A stretch of DNA of 64,000 nucleotides from Thiomicrorhabdus sp. Milos-T2. GTDB lineage: Bacteria; Pseudomonadota; Gammaproteobacteria; Thiomicrospirales; Thiomicrospiraceae. Where the stretch lies: assembly GCF_000702325.1 (NCBI RefSeq), contig NZ_KL370891.1:1448917-1512916 (forward strand), in the 5' to 3' direction. The notes beneath the pieces were generated by a model. The model ran no database searches. It was not told where the DNA came from and saw nothing but the letters and a program-made list of their open reading frames with translations. The position numbers and the translations under genes were made by a program. This document shows positions 48,170 through 57,989 of this stretch, piece by piece. Position 1 is the first letter of the stretch. The number at the start of each line of letters is the position of its first letter.

Positions 48170-48429
48170 GAGATCTTTGCACGAGAGTATGCACGAGTAA
48201 AAATGGTTCTAGGTGCCCCTTGAGGGTAAAAATTCACCTGCTTTTTGTTTTACCCCAAGGGCACTTCCGTTGGGCGACAACTTGAGAATAGCTAGCTATT
48301 TCCTGCGTTTTCCGCCGCAAACGAAGAACTCGACGCCCGAAGGGGTAAGTCGAGAATCAGGCAAAATTTTTACCCTCAAGGGGTACTTACGCCTATTTTT
48401 CTTTCGTACCTATCTCATGCAAAGGTCTC
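48170..48429. mobile_element. GAGACC-type miniature element, long class (260 bp)
   Basis: In the opposite orientation to the copy at 27136. The 5-bp direct repeat TTAAA flanks it exactly on both sides, strong evidence of transposition. Both terminal repeats and the core palindrome are present, the latter slightly altered. Confidence 0.85.
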
Positions 48430-48457
48430 TTAAAGAGAACTTTGCAATGAAATTTCC

Positions 48458-49342
48458 CTACTTGGTAAGGTCTTCTTCATCTTGAGTGTTTTTAATTTGA
48501 GACGCTGTTTTAATATGCATTTCATTAATTTCTTCACGTAGCATAGCTATCTCTGTACTCATATGGAGAACAATCCTTTCTACTTGGTCTTCATTTAAAG
48601 CTTGTTGTTCGGCTAAGCGTTTTTCAGTCAACTTCATATATGACAAAATATCACTCTCGACTTTACGCTGTTCAGAACCAATTAAAAAAGCAGATATATT
48701 GGCTGTAACCAAAGAGAAAAAAACCACGCCGAAGAGAATCAAAATCACGCCAAAAACTCTTCCCTCATCAGAAACAGGAACCACATCTCCGTACCCTACC
48801 GTGGTGATAGTGACTAGAGCATACCAAACACCATCCCAAACCTGGCGATCTTCTAAATAAGCAAATATCGCCCCTGATCCAATAATAATAAAAGCAAAAA
48901 TCGAAAGAATTTGACCAAAACGATTACGCCCAAGAACAATAATAATATCTTTAAAGAAACCATTAAAGAAGCGTAAAAACAACACTAAACGTAATGAACG
49001 TACAGCGACAATCCAATCGTTGCCCCACTCAACGGCTGGAAAAGCAATTAACACAATTAAAACATTTAGCCAGTTCTCTTTTAAATAACGGATCTTTTTT
49101 TCAACATTAAAGAGATTAAAAACCAACTCAAGAAAAAAGACTAACCAAATAGCGTGAGTAATCCAGTCTGTCTTAACCACACCGTCATTGTAAAAAATAA
49201 GTAAACGTGCAAAAACGACCAAAAGAGCAAGCAAAACTAAAAATTCAAAAATACGTCCAATCTGTCGTGCTTTAAGTCGCTCAGAAGGATTAACGCCTGC
49301 TACGCCTAAAAAGGAATTTATTTTTTGTGTGTTAATAATCAT
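48458..49342 (-). CDS. Voltage-gated-type potassium channel protein
   Basis: Six membrane helices with a pore loop. The selectivity filter TTVGYGD is at residues 180-186, and there is an S4-like segment with spaced arginines (RSLRLVLFLRFF, about 115-126). The C-terminal part (about 235-285) is a predicted coiled coil rich in Glu and Gln, probably for tetramer assembly; no RCK domain is present. 294 residues. Ion choice is inferred from the filter. Confidence 0.9.
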   Translation of the reverse strand: MIINTQKINSFLGVAGVNPSERLKARQIGRIFEFLVLLALLVVFARLLIFYNDGVVKTDWITHAIWLVFFLELVFNLFNVEKKIRYLKENWLNVLIVLIAFPAVEWGNDWIVAVRSLRLVLFLRFFNGFFKDIIIVLGRNRFGQILSIFAFIIIGSGAIFAYLEDRQVWDGVWYALVTITTVGYGDVVPVSDEGRVFGVILILFGVVFFSLVTANISAFLIGSEQRKVESDILSYMKLTEKRLAEQQALNEDQVERIVLHMSTEIAMLREEINEMHIKTASQIKNTQDEEDLTK

Positions 49343-49393
49343 TAAATCCAGCTTAAATTCAGTCTATTTTTTTAAACTTGTTGTTAATCTTCA

Positions 49394-50635
49394 TTAATGG
49401 ATAGATTCACTCTTAGCCAATTTAGGTAAGGCTTCACGTCCATTTAATGCTTGCCCCATCAACCAATTTTTTACCAGAGTCAGTTTATTAGCGAGAGGTA
49501 AAAGTGGTTTACGAATATAGGATTTTAATGCCATATCTTGTTTAAAAAACCAGTCAAAACCTTCCATTGAACGTTGCACTAATGCATTATCACCACGGCG
49601 CCAACGCTCATACTTTCTAAGCACTGAAAAACTTCCCCATGGTTTATTGAGTTGTTTTGCATTTAATATCGTTTCTACTAAAGCCGCCGCATCTAACAAG
49701 CCTAAATTCACGCCTTGTCCTGCTTGTGGATGTATAGTGTGTGCTGCATCACCCACTAATGCTAAATTAGGCTTTACATAATGTTCAGCATGTCTTCTTA
49801 CCAGAGGAAAAGCCCCTCTTTCAGCCACTTCAACAACCTGCCCTAAACGGTAATCAGAAGCCTTAGCAATCTCTTTAGAAAATTCATCATCAGGCAAGTC
49901 TAAAGCCCATTGCATTTTATCGGAAGGTAAATACCACGCAATAGAGCTAACATTATTACCCATTGATAAATAAGCAAACGGCCCATTACTGGTGTAACGT
50001 TGCCAACAGGTGTCCTCATGAGGTAATTCAGTTTTAACGCAACCAACAACGGCACACTGTTCATAATCATGAGTATCTAAACCAATATTGGCCATTTGTC
50101 GTACTTTAGAGAAAGCACCATCGGCTCCCACCAGCAATTCCGTCTTAAATATTCCAATATTATCTACAGACAACCAGGCCTGGTTGTTTTTAAAGACAAG
50201 ATTATCAATATTTACATCAATAAGCGTGGTGATATTTTCACAAGCAAGCACTTGCTCCCAGAGAGAAGCTTGAATAACATTATTCTCAACGATATAACCT
50301 AAATTATCTTCATGCATATCTTGAGCAGAAAAATGAACTTCTCCAGGTGTTACTTCATCCCAAACATGCATTGCTGTAAAAGGGTGAAAACGTCTGTTTT
50401 CAATACCTTGCCATGCCTTTAAGTTTTTAATAATTTTCTCAGAAGCTCGGCTTAGTGCGCTTACTCTGACTTGGTAAGCCGAGTTTTCTTGCCAATCTAA
50501 ATCAACAGGTTGCTTTTCTAAAAGTAGAACTTTCATCCCCTGCTGACCTAAGCCCAAAGCCGTTGCAGAACCAACCATGCCGCCACCAACAACAATTACA
50601 TCCCAAACATCATTCGTTAAATTAGAATTACTCAT
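49394..50635 (-). CDS. ubiI: FAD-dependent ubiquinone-biosynthesis hydroxylase (UbiI/UbiF type)
   Basis: Aromatic-ring hydroxylase of ubiquinone synthesis. FAD motifs: VIVVGGGMVGSATAL near the N terminus and NLALVGDAAHTIHPQAGQGVNLGL. The phrases YQVRVSALSRASEKIIKNL and GYIVENNVIQ are typical of UbiI/UbiF; which ring position is hydroxylated cannot be decided, so the symbol is a best guess. Its start overlaps the ubiH stop (ATGA). It carries a palindrome read as NQAWLS. Confidence 0.85.
   Translation of the reverse strand: MSNSNLTNDVWDVIVVGGGMVGSATALGLGQQGMKVLLLEKQPVDLDWQENSAYQVRVSALSRASEKIIKNLKAWQGIENRRFHPFTAMHVWDEVTPGEVHFSAQDMHEDNLGYIVENNVIQASLWEQVLACENITTLIDVNIDNLVFKNNQAWLSVDNIGIFKTELLVGADGAFSKVRQMANIGLDTHDYEQCAVVGCVKTELPHEDTCWQRYTSNGPFAYLSMGNNVSSIAWYLPSDKMQWALDLPDDEFSKEIAKASDYRLGQVVEVAERGAFPLVRRHAEHYVKPNLALVGDAAHTIHPQAGQGVNLGLLDAAALVETILNAKQLNKPWGSFSVLRKYERWRRGDNALVQRSMEGFDWFFKQDMALKSYIRKPLLPLANKLTLVKNWLMGQALNGREALPKLAKSESIH
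50173..50184. repeat. ACCAGGCCTGGT palindrome inside ubiI
   Basis: Perfect copy, extended to a 16-bp palindrome, read as Gln-Ala-Trp. Confidence 0.9.
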
Positions 50636-51864
50636 GCACGATTGCCTCGCATTGCAAATTTTGAAAATCGACGTTTAACACCTGGCATGGCTTGCATCGC
50701 CATTAAACCAAGACCTCGTAAATGACCTATCATTGGAGATGAGTGCTGAAAAATTTGAATCAAACTATCGGTTAAACCCATAACTTTTTGATGATCTGGT
50801 TTTCGTTTGTTAGCATAATTATTTAACCAGGCCTGGTCACCTAAATCATCGGTTGAATCAACACTATTTAAAAATTCTTCGATATCTCGTATACCTAAGT
50901 TTAATCCTTGCGCAGCCACAGGGTGTTGGGTATGCGAAGCATTACCCATTAGAACAGCTCGTCCTTTGGTCATTTGAGGAACATACGTCTCTTTTAACGG
51001 ATAAACAATTCTTGGACTGACTTTAGTAAAACGCCCTAAACGTTCCCCCATCTTTTCCGCAAATAAATTAATGTAATCCGCATCATTTAAGGCCTTAATT
51101 GCCTCAACCTCTTCTTTAGAGCAAACCATCACGGCTTTATGAAAGTGGTCATGCATGGGCAATAATGCGACAGGACCGTCTTGAGTAAAACGCTCATAAG
51201 CCCATCCTTGGGGATGTTGTTCTGTTTCTATTTGAGCCAATACACCAAAAGCATCATAAGAATTTTCTTCAATCGGTAACTGCAATATTTCACGCACTTT
51301 AGACTGTGTGCCATCTGCACCAACCACTAATTGCGCTTTTATGGTTTGTATCTGTTTTAAACCATCCGAGTCTAATGAAACTTTGACTTCCACCCCAGAC
51401 TCATTTTCCGTAAAGCTTTCTAGACTACCTGGGCATAATAAAGTCATGTTTTCTGATTCAGAGGCAATAGACCACAAAACCCGTCCTAAATCATTAGATT
51501 GAACACTAAAACCAAGCGCATCAACATCAACTTCTGTAGCGTGTAAGGTCGTAATGCCTAAATAGCCCTTTTGTGAAACATGAATATGCTCTATTGCTGT
51601 GGTATGGGGTTTTAGCTTTGACCAAACGCCTATTTTTTCTAATAAAACTTGAGAGCCTTTTGATAAGGCTAAAACCCGACCATCAAATGAATTCTTTACC
51701 TCATCGGGATTATCTGAGCTAGGTGCAAAACGTTCTGCGATAACAACCTTTTTGCCTAAACCAGATAGCCCAATTGCTAACATTAAACCAACCGGTCCTC
51801 CTCCAGCAATAAAGACATCACAACTCAGTTCATCAGAATTTAACGTTAAATCAGAATTAACCAT
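50632..51864 (-). CDS. ubiH: 2-octaprenyl-6-methoxyphenol hydroxylase UbiH
   Basis: FAD-dependent hydroxylase of ubiquinone synthesis. FAD motifs: VFIAGGGPVGLMLAIGL, then VVGADGTQSKVRE and RAVLMGNASHTQHPVAAQGLNLG. It is placed between pepP and ubiI, the classic gammaproteobacterial order. 410 residues. A palindrome is read as DQAWLN close to its C-terminal helices. The 74-bp gap to pepP holds no clear terminator, so one operon is likely. Confidence 0.92.
   Translation of the reverse strand: MVNSDLTLNSDELSCDVFIAGGGPVGLMLAIGLSGLGKKVVIAERFAPSSDNPDEVKNSFDGRVLALSKGSQVLLEKIGVWSKLKPHTTAIEHIHVSQKGYLGITTLHATEVDVDALGFSVQSNDLGRVLWSIASESENMTLLCPGSLESFTENESGVEVKVSLDSDGLKQIQTIKAQLVVGADGTQSKVREILQLPIEENSYDAFGVLAQIETEQHPQGWAYERFTQDGPVALLPMHDHFHKAVMVCSKEEVEAIKALNDADYINLFAEKMGERLGRFTKVSPRIVYPLKETYVPQMTKGRAVLMGNASHTQHPVAAQGLNLGIRDIEEFLNSVDSTDDLGDQAWLNNYANKRKPDHQKVMGLTDSLIQIFQHSSPMIGHLRGLGLMAMQAMPGVKRRFSKFAMRGNRA
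50826..50837. repeat. ACCAGGCCTGGT palindrome inside ubiH
   Basis: Perfect copy read as Gln-Ala-Trp. Confidence 0.9.
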
Positions 51865-51938
51865 TATTATAAATACTCTATCAAATACACATTTATAGAG
51901 GCCTTGTAAAGGACTCTTACCATTTATGCAAATAAAAC

Positions 51939-53246
51939 TTAATTTTTAGCCATCCAAGCTTCAATCTCAGCGACCGTTCTTGGTAAACCTTTAGTTAACA
52001 CTTCGTGACCTTTTGGAGTGACTAAGACATCATCTTCAATCCTAATTCCAATATTATGCCACTTAGCATCAACATCAGAATGCTCACTAGAAATATATAA
52101 ACCCGGTTCTACAGTCAAGACCATTCCGGCTTTAAGTTCACGCCATTCACCCTGCTTTTTATAATCGCCCACATCATGCACATCCATACCTAACCAGTGA
52201 CCCGTACCATGCATAAAAAAGGGTTTATAAGCTTCTCGCTTTATTAAGTCGTTCAGGCTACCTTTTAATATTCCCAACTCTACTAAACCTGCCGTTAAGA
52301 CTTTTAATGTAGTTTGATGCACTTCATCATAAGTCACGCCAGGCTTAATAATTTGTATAGCCGATTGCTGAGCCTTTAATACTAAACTATATAAATTTGC
52401 TTGAGCTTCACAAAACTGTCCACTAGCAGGGAACGTTGTCGTAATATCACCAGCATAACCGTCAATTTCGGCTCCTGCATCAACCAACACCAATGCATTT
52501 TTATCAATTTTGCTACGGTTCTCTGTGTAGTGCAAAATACAAGCGTTATCTGCTGATGCCACTATTGAAGTAAATGCAACTCGTGGTGAACCTTGCTGCA
52601 TAAACTCAGATTCCAATGCAGCCTGCACTTGATATTCATATTTGCTAGATTTAACCGCTTTCATTGCCGCTAAATGACCTTTTACAGAAGCCTGTGCTGC
52701 TTGGCGCATACGATTTACTTCTTCAGATGATTTAAACACTCTCATCTCATGCAAGATTTTATCTAAATCACAAATATTGGAAGGTGCAGCAATACCTTTA
52801 CGTACTTTCTGTTTTAGCTGAGCAATCCAAGCATTAATAGATTCACTCCATTGAGTTAATTGAGAAAAACTTACAAAGATTGAATCCATATTCTCCAATA
52901 AAACTAACGCTTGCTCATCTAACTCGTCAATTGACCAGGCCTGGTCAATTTGCAAAGCTTTACACGCACTATCTACACCTAATCGTCTACCCTGCCAAGT
53001 TTCTTGTTCAGGATCTTTTGGACGTAAAAAGAGAACCGCTTGATTATCATCCGACCGTTTGATTAAAAACAAAACCGAATCGGGTTCAGTAAAACCCGTT
53101 AAATAGAAAAAATCACTTTCTGCACGAAATTCGAACTCCACATCTCGATTACGAATTTGTTCCTCTCCAGAAGCGACGACAGCGACGCTATTCTCTGGCA
53201 TTTGGCTTAAAAGTTTATCTCGGTTTTTAGAATAGAAAGAATCCAT
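51939..53246 (-). CDS. pepP: Xaa-Pro aminopeptidase PepP
   Basis: Removes N-terminal residues next to proline. The N-terminal creatinase-like domain (about 1-160) is followed by a pita-bread catalytic domain with metal ligands in VDAGAEIDGYAGDITTTFP, HGTGHWLGMDVHD, LTVEPGLYI and GIRIEDDVL. 435 residues. A palindrome in its N-terminal domain is extended to 22 bp (52929-52950) and read as DQAWSID. Confidence 0.95.
   Translation of the reverse strand: MDSFYSKNRDKLLSQMPENSVAVVASGEEQIRNRDVEFEFRAESDFFYLTGFTEPDSVLFLIKRSDDNQAVLFLRPKDPEQETWQGRRLGVDSACKALQIDQAWSIDELDEQALVLLENMDSIFVSFSQLTQWSESINAWIAQLKQKVRKGIAAPSNICDLDKILHEMRVFKSSEEVNRMRQAAQASVKGHLAAMKAVKSSKYEYQVQAALESEFMQQGSPRVAFTSIVASADNACILHYTENRSKIDKNALVLVDAGAEIDGYAGDITTTFPASGQFCEAQANLYSLVLKAQQSAIQIIKPGVTYDEVHQTTLKVLTAGLVELGILKGSLNDLIKREAYKPFFMHGTGHWLGMDVHDVGDYKKQGEWRELKAGMVLTVEPGLYISSEHSDVDAKWHNIGIRIEDDVLVTPKGHEVLTKGLPRTVAEIEAWMAKN
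52934..52945. repeat. ACCAGGCCTGGT palindrome inside pepP, extended to 22 bp
   Basis: Perfect copy with five further matching bases on each arm (52929-52950), the longest symmetric copy seen within a gene. Confidence 0.9.
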
Positions 53247-53313
53247 TAAGTGTCCATTATTAGATAATATTATCAGATAGTATTAGGCTTTATAAAATGA
53301 GTAATTGATCAGT

Positions 53314-53901
53314 TTAATGCAATGTATCTGAATCAGGAACCGCATCCATAATAGGCGCAGCCTGAGAAGGGTTTAATTCTTCATTAATCGTCAAAATACC
53401 AATTCTCACAAATTCAACCAACTCCATAAAATCAGATTCTTCTATATCAGTTACTGATTCAGAGTCACTTAAACCTTCAATATCAATACGGGCAATTTGT
53501 CCCAAGTCATCAACAAGTTCCTGAACTTCTCTAGGAATCTCTCGCTCTGCATCATTTAGAGCACCAATTAAACCCAATCCATAAAGCACACCTTCACTTA
53601 ACTGACCCAGCATGGCCGCTCTAAACACTAAAGATTCATTATCATCAGGAATGCACAAATTCAATTCAAACCCAGAACCATTCAAGCCCTTATTGGTCTC
53701 TTGAAAGACCTCATCTAAAACCTTTAAAAACGACTCTTTTACTGATTTAATTTGCGCTTCTTCAATTAACTTTTTTACCCAAACGGCTTCTTGAATATCA
53801 TTATCACCACAGATTAATCCAATCAACATGCCTTGAATAAACGCGGGTGACTCTAATTCAGGAAAAGGCGCAATCGCCTCATTAACTTGTTCAAAATCCA
53901 T
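53314..53901 (-). CDS. ygfB: UPF0149/YgfB-family protein
   Basis: Function not firmly known. An all-helical acidic protein of 195 residues with the family pattern: SPAFIQGMLIGLICG near the start, LGQLSEGVLYGLGLIGA in the middle and MELVEFVRIGILTINEEL at the end. First gene of ygfB-pepP-ubiH-ubiI, conserved in gammaproteobacteria. It diverges from zapA. Confidence 0.88.
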   Translation of the reverse strand: MDFEQVNEAIAPFPELESPAFIQGMLIGLICGDNDIQEAVWVKKLIEEAQIKSVKESFLKVLDEVFQETNKGLNGSGFELNLCIPDDNESLVFRAAMLGQLSEGVLYGLGLIGALNDAEREIPREVQELVDDLGQIARIDIEGLSDSESVTDIEESDFMELVEFVRIGILTINEELNPSQAAPIMDAVPDSDTLH

Positions 53902-54055
53902 TACAACTATCTCTTGTTAAACGTGTATGATTGGGGAATAATATCACAATAAAAGTAAATTACTTTCTAATCAAACTTAGCTATTGATTTAAGATAAATA
54001 ATTCTTGATTAAGTTCAGTAACTTATAAAAACACTTACCGTCTAGGAGTACCATC

Positions 54056-54343
54056 GTGCTAACGCTAACCTTAATGAATCACACTTTTGAAATTCCTTGC
54101 GAAACTCATGAGCGTGAGAGATTAATTGAAGCTGCAACTCTTCTAGAAGATAAACTTGACCAACTTCCAGGTTTAAAGGGTGAAGGTAAAATACTAATGG
54201 TTGCACTAAACCTTTGCTTTGATTATTTACAATTAAAAGATGACACCACTCAATATAGCTTGCGATTAGAAGATCAACTGGATGGGGTTATTAATCAAGT
54301 AGCAAGTGAAGCCACCAAAAAAGCCTCATCCAATCAAGCTTAA
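54056..54343 (+). CDS. zapA: Cell division protein ZapA
   Basis: Binds FtsZ and bundles its filaments. 95 residues: an N-terminal beta part with FEIPCETHERERLIEAATLLEDK and a C-terminal coiled coil. It starts with GTG, supported by an AGGAG site 8 bp before it. The position, divergent from ygfB and upstream of 6S RNA and fthC, is the standard gammaproteobacterial order. Confidence 0.92.
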   Translation: MLTLTLMNHTFEIPCETHERERLIEAATLLEDKLDQLPGLKGEGKILMVALNLCFDYLQLKDDTTQYSLRLEDQLDGVINQVASEATKKASSNQA

Positions 54344-54454
54344 ATCCTAAAACACTAAGCATTACCACCTATCTATCATTGTTTTTTTATCCGCTTTATT
54401 AAAAATTTTAATGAAAAAAAGCCGCTCCGAGCATTTTATCATTCTGCCTTTTGT

Positions 54455-54460
54455 TATAAT
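54455..54460 (+). promoter_or_regulatory. -10 box of the 6S RNA promoter
   Basis: Perfect TATAAT seven bases before the proposed start of the 6S RNA. No good -35 box was found at the usual spacing. Confidence 0.5.
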
Positions 54461-54466
54461 GAACAT

Positions 54467-54640
54467 GCACAAGGTTACTAGGCATAAACCCCGTTCCGAT
54501 AATTACAATATTGGGGTCAGATACTTGAAATGGTGCGCATCTCGTTAGCTTTGCTAACCCGAGAAGCCTAAATTTCTTGAGGAGACTGCCACCTGGACTC
54601 TCTCGGTCTAGGGCTTTTAGTCTAGTAGCTTGTGTTCTTT
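54467..54640 (+). ncRNA. ssrS: 6S RNA
   Basis: Regulator of sigma-70 RNA polymerase that mimics an open promoter. It is placed between zapA and fthC as in most gammaproteobacteria. The sequence has the expected closing helix (GCACAAGGTTACTAG at the 5' end pairing with CTAGTAGCTTGTG at the 3' end) and a stretch similar to E. coli 6S near the middle (GTGCGCATCTCG then CCGAGAAGCCTAAA). Ends are approximate. It probably reads through into fthC. Confidence 0.85.
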
Positions 54641-54730
54641 TAATTCATCAATGTTTCAATAATTGTAAAAACCTTAAAATTAATGAAACACCCAATATTA
54701 TGCTCCCTAAATCATGAAACATCTAAAATC

Positions 54731-55327
54731 ATGAAACCTTCTGAAATTCGCAAACATCTTCGAACGCAACGCAACAACCTTTCCCATTCAGAACAAACTC
54801 ATCACGCTCAAAAAGCTTTTAACCACTTTGTTAACTTACTAAATACCGAAAAAGCCTTTCAAAAAAAACAAAACATCGCCCTGTTTTTATCCCAAGATGG
54901 CGAGCTCAGTACTCAAGAAGCGATTCAATACTTGTGGAACAATACGCAACACAATGTCTATCTTCCGGTTTTAGAAACCAAAGATGAATGGCACATGGCC
55001 TTTGCAAATTACACGCCTAAAAGTGAAATGATAAAAAATCAATTTGGTATTTTGGAGCCACACTTGACTCATAGTCAACATCAAAATGGTCAAGCTATGG
55101 ATTGGGTTTTTATGCCTTTGGTGGGTTTTGACTTAAGGGGAAACAGGTTAGGAATGGGTGGAGGCTATTATGATAGAACATTTGCATTCAAGCTAGATCA
55201 ACCCAACAATTCTACTCAACTAATCGGTTGGGCTCATCAATGCCAACAAACGGCAGAACTCCCACATGAAGAGTGGGATGTGCCATTAAATGGTGTGATT
55301 ACTGAGCAAGGCTATCAGGCATTCTAA
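54731..55327 (+). CDS. fthC: 5-formyltetrahydrofolate cyclo-ligase
   Basis: Converts 5-formyl-THF to methenyl-THF with ATP. Family motifs: EIRKHLRTQRNNLS, VYLPVLETKDEWHMAFA, the C-terminal nucleotide-binding VFMPLVGFDLRGNRLGMGGGYYDRTFA, and the closing WDVPLNGVITE. I start at MKPSEIR; an in-frame ATG at 54683 would add 16 residues unlike the family, and neither has a strong ribosome site. About 198 residues. It follows the 6S RNA gene. Confidence 0.88.
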   Translation: MKPSEIRKHLRTQRNNLSHSEQTHHAQKAFNHFVNLLNTEKAFQKKQNIALFLSQDGELSTQEAIQYLWNNTQHNVYLPVLETKDEWHMAFANYTPKSEMIKNQFGILEPHLTHSQHQNGQAMDWVFMPLVGFDLRGNRLGMGGGYYDRTFAFKLDQPNNSTQLIGWAHQCQQTAELPHEEWDVPLNGVITEQGYQAF

Positions 55328-55396
55328 GATTCACAGAGACGCTTATCTTAGGAAGGCATCGATTAAACCTTGAAGAACTTAAAGCACTTAAAACTC

Positions 55397-57112
55397 TTAA
55401 AGCCCTGCTACAAGCTTTTCTGAGACTGGAATTTTTAACTTTTTACCCACATATAAAGAATTCGCATTCTTAATCCCATTCAACTTCTTAAGGGTTTGCG
55501 TGGTTACCGCATAGTTAGCGGCAATCTGCGAAAGTGTGTCACCTCTTTGCACTTTATACTGAACATACAAGGTTTCACCCCAACGCGTCTTTTTAGTATT
55601 CTGATCCACATACTTAGCTAAACCATCAACAATGGCACCAGCCATTTTCATTTGAAACTTTCGGCTCATTAAATTACGAGCTTCATGCGGGTTAGAAATA
55701 AAAGCGGTTTCAATTAACAATGAAGGCATATCAATTGATTTTAATACTGCAAAACCTGCGGATTGTACTGAATGCTTATGCATTTTTACTTTTTTCTGCA
55801 TTTCACCTAATACGGTTTTAGCTAACTTACGACTCTCTTTAACGGTCGCTTCTCTTGATAAATCACTTAACGCAAAAGCGACATCGTCATCTAAACCATT
55901 TAAACTCACCTCATCTAAAGACGCATTTTCACTTTTTGCTAAAAGTTTCGCCATCGTACTACTAGCGCCACGCTCCGATAAAATATAAACCGAACCACCT
56001 CTTACTGAATGATCATTAAATGCATCGGCATGAATAGAGATAAATAAATCGGCATTTTTTTCTTTAGCAATTTTTACACGTTTTGACAGAGGGATAAAAA
56101 CATCTTTATCACGAGTTAAAACAGCATGCATTCCTGGTTGACCATCAATTATCTTTTTTAACGACTTCGCCATACGCAATGTCGCATTTTTTTCATAAAT
56201 TCGATTATGCCCAATCGCACCGGTATCTTTACCACCATGACCCGCATCGATCGCGACAATAAAATCATGTTTAACAGGAAAAGCCGAACTTTGTTTATTT
56301 AATAGGCTTTCGGTTGCCTTATTCGCCGTTGACGCTTTTTCAGTTTTAGCTTTACTCAGCTGAATAATGGGGGTTGCATTTTTAGATGGCTTAACAAGCG
56401 AGTGTTTAACCGTTTTTTTATTTTCAGCAAATTTTTGTTGCTTAAGCGATTGCTTAACTTCTGTTTTATGAGGTTTTATCACCTTTTTAACCACTTTAGT
56501 TTTTGAAGACTTAGCAATTAAAGGCGATTGGGGTTTTTCATTATGCTTTTCATGATGCTCTTGAACACTGTGATTAACCTTGGCGACATTGGTAGCTTTA
56601 GTGGCTTTGACCTTAACCGCTTGATTTTGTTTTTTAGCTAACTTCTCTTGAGAAACGACAGGTTTTTTCACCAAATCGTTAATTTTTCGAGATGGTTTAA
56701 GTTTTATAGCTTTATCTGTTAAATCAACAACTAAACGTTGTGTACCTTTTGAATTCAAAATAAAAGCTTTATAAACTGGCGTTTTATGTAAGTCTAAAAC
56801 AACGCGAACACGCTTTTTATCATCCGAGACTCTAATTTTAAATAGACGCGGATCAGTGATATGTTTATTTTTAAATGAAAGACCGTTTTTAGTATTAGCA
56901 AAGTCAACAACTAATCTTGAAGGATTACTAAGTTCGATAACTTTGTAATCTTTATTTTGTTTTAAATCAAAAACAATTCTGGTTTTATCTTCTGTTTGAC
57001 CAATGCGCATGCTTGATAGTTGACTACTAGCCACTACCGTTTCCATCCAAAGCAACATTAAGATGCCCAAACTAAAAGAAATTGTTTTTCGAGTTAAATC
57101 TAGCGATTTCAT
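55397..57112 (-). CDS. amiC: N-acetylmuramoyl-L-alanine amidase AmiC
   Basis: Periplasmic zinc amidase that splits septal peptidoglycan. It has a signal peptide (about 1-28), an AMIN domain (about 30-135) for septal targeting, and a long Lys/Ala/Gln-rich linker (about 145-280). The amidase-3 domain starts at VAIDAGHGGKDTGAIG, with the zinc Glu in IYEKNATLRMA and a further His in ISIHADAFN. A C-terminal LysM domain (VQRGDTLSQIAANY...LYVGKKLKIP) follows. The AmiB/AmiC naming is a matter of convention. The linker is unusually long. Confidence 0.93.
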   Translation of the reverse strand: MKSLDLTRKTISFSLGILMLLWMETVVASSQLSSMRIGQTEDKTRIVFDLKQNKDYKVIELSNPSRLVVDFANTKNGLSFKNKHITDPRLFKIRVSDDKKRVRVVLDLHKTPVYKAFILNSKGTQRLVVDLTDKAIKLKPSRKINDLVKKPVVSQEKLAKKQNQAVKVKATKATNVAKVNHSVQEHHEKHNEKPQSPLIAKSSKTKVVKKVIKPHKTEVKQSLKQQKFAENKKTVKHSLVKPSKNATPIIQLSKAKTEKASTANKATESLLNKQSSAFPVKHDFIVAIDAGHGGKDTGAIGHNRIYEKNATLRMAKSLKKIIDGQPGMHAVLTRDKDVFIPLSKRVKIAKEKNADLFISIHADAFNDHSVRGGSVYILSERGASSTMAKLLAKSENASLDEVSLNGLDDDVAFALSDLSREATVKESRKLAKTVLGEMQKKVKMHKHSVQSAGFAVLKSIDMPSLLIETAFISNPHEARNLMSRKFQMKMAGAIVDGLAKYVDQNTKKTRWGETLYVQYKVQRGDTLSQIAANYAVTTQTLKKLNGIKNANSLYVGKKLKIPVSEKLVAGL

Positions 57113-57289
57113 TAAGTTAGCCTTTTAAGATTTTACGGACGATGCCACGTATTACTTTAATTTAACTTTATGTTTTTTCCAAAAAGTTAAGCTATTCTTA
57201 TCAAAAACCATGCCAAACAGGCATGCCATTTAACTGACAGCTGATACAAGTCTTTGCCATTAATACTAAGACGCCATACAACCATTGTT

Positions 57290-57772
57290 TTAAGATAATT
57301 TTTCAACTAAAGATTTACCTTTTTCAGAAACCGCATTCACTTTAACGGTCCGACCAATATCTTCATAAATAAATTCAAATTCGATATCAGCAGCCGGTAA
57401 AATTGGCTTCCCTTTTTGCGGCCATTCGACTAAAGCCACAAAATTTTCATTCAGCAAATCCCTTATAGCTAAATACTCTAACTCTTCTGGATCGCAAAGT
57501 CTATATAAATCAAGGTGATGTATCGTATTTGTAGAAAAATTGTAACTTTCAACTATAGTATAAGTTGGACTTTTCACTTTTTGACCCGGTAAAAAGTGCT
57601 GTACAAAGGCTCGAGAGAAGAATGATTTACCTGCCCCTAAATCCCCATACAAATAGAAAATTAAGCCTTTTTCAAAGCCATTCTCTTTAGCCACTATATT
57701 TGCCACCAGCCCTGCAAAATCAATACTTTCAGACTCATTTAGCAATTTTATTTCTGTCGTTAACTGAGACAT
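57290..57772 (-). CDS. tsaE: tRNA t6A-synthesis ATPase TsaE
   Basis: ATPase of the complex that makes threonylcarbamoyl-adenosine at position 37 of ANN-decoding tRNAs. Walker A is GDLGAGKS (43-50), followed by KSPTYTIVESYNF and HHLDLYRLCDPEELEYL. 160 residues. It lies upstream of amiC, as in E. coli, with a 177-bp gap that holds no clear gene or terminator. Confidence 0.93.
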   Translation of the reverse strand: MSQLTTEIKLLNESESIDFAGLVANIVAKENGFEKGLIFYLYGDLGAGKSFFSRAFVQHFLPGQKVKSPTYTIVESYNFSTNTIHHLDLYRLCDPEELEYLAIRDLLNENFVALVEWPQKGKPILPAADIEFEFIYEDIGRTVKVNAVSEKGKSLVEKLS

Positions 57773-57989
57773 ATCTACCTTAAAATCTCTTACATTGTTA
57801 TAAACGTTTTAACACAAAATCATGCGCGTATTTCGTAGTGTAAAACCCAAAATTTAATTTCATGAATTTATTAGCTTTAAATTCATAAAAAAGAACGCAT
57901 TCTGGATAAAATTCAAAAAAAAGCAACTAAAACAACCTTTATTCAGTCTGTCTGTCTATAATTTTTAGTTATTTGATACACTATGTCAC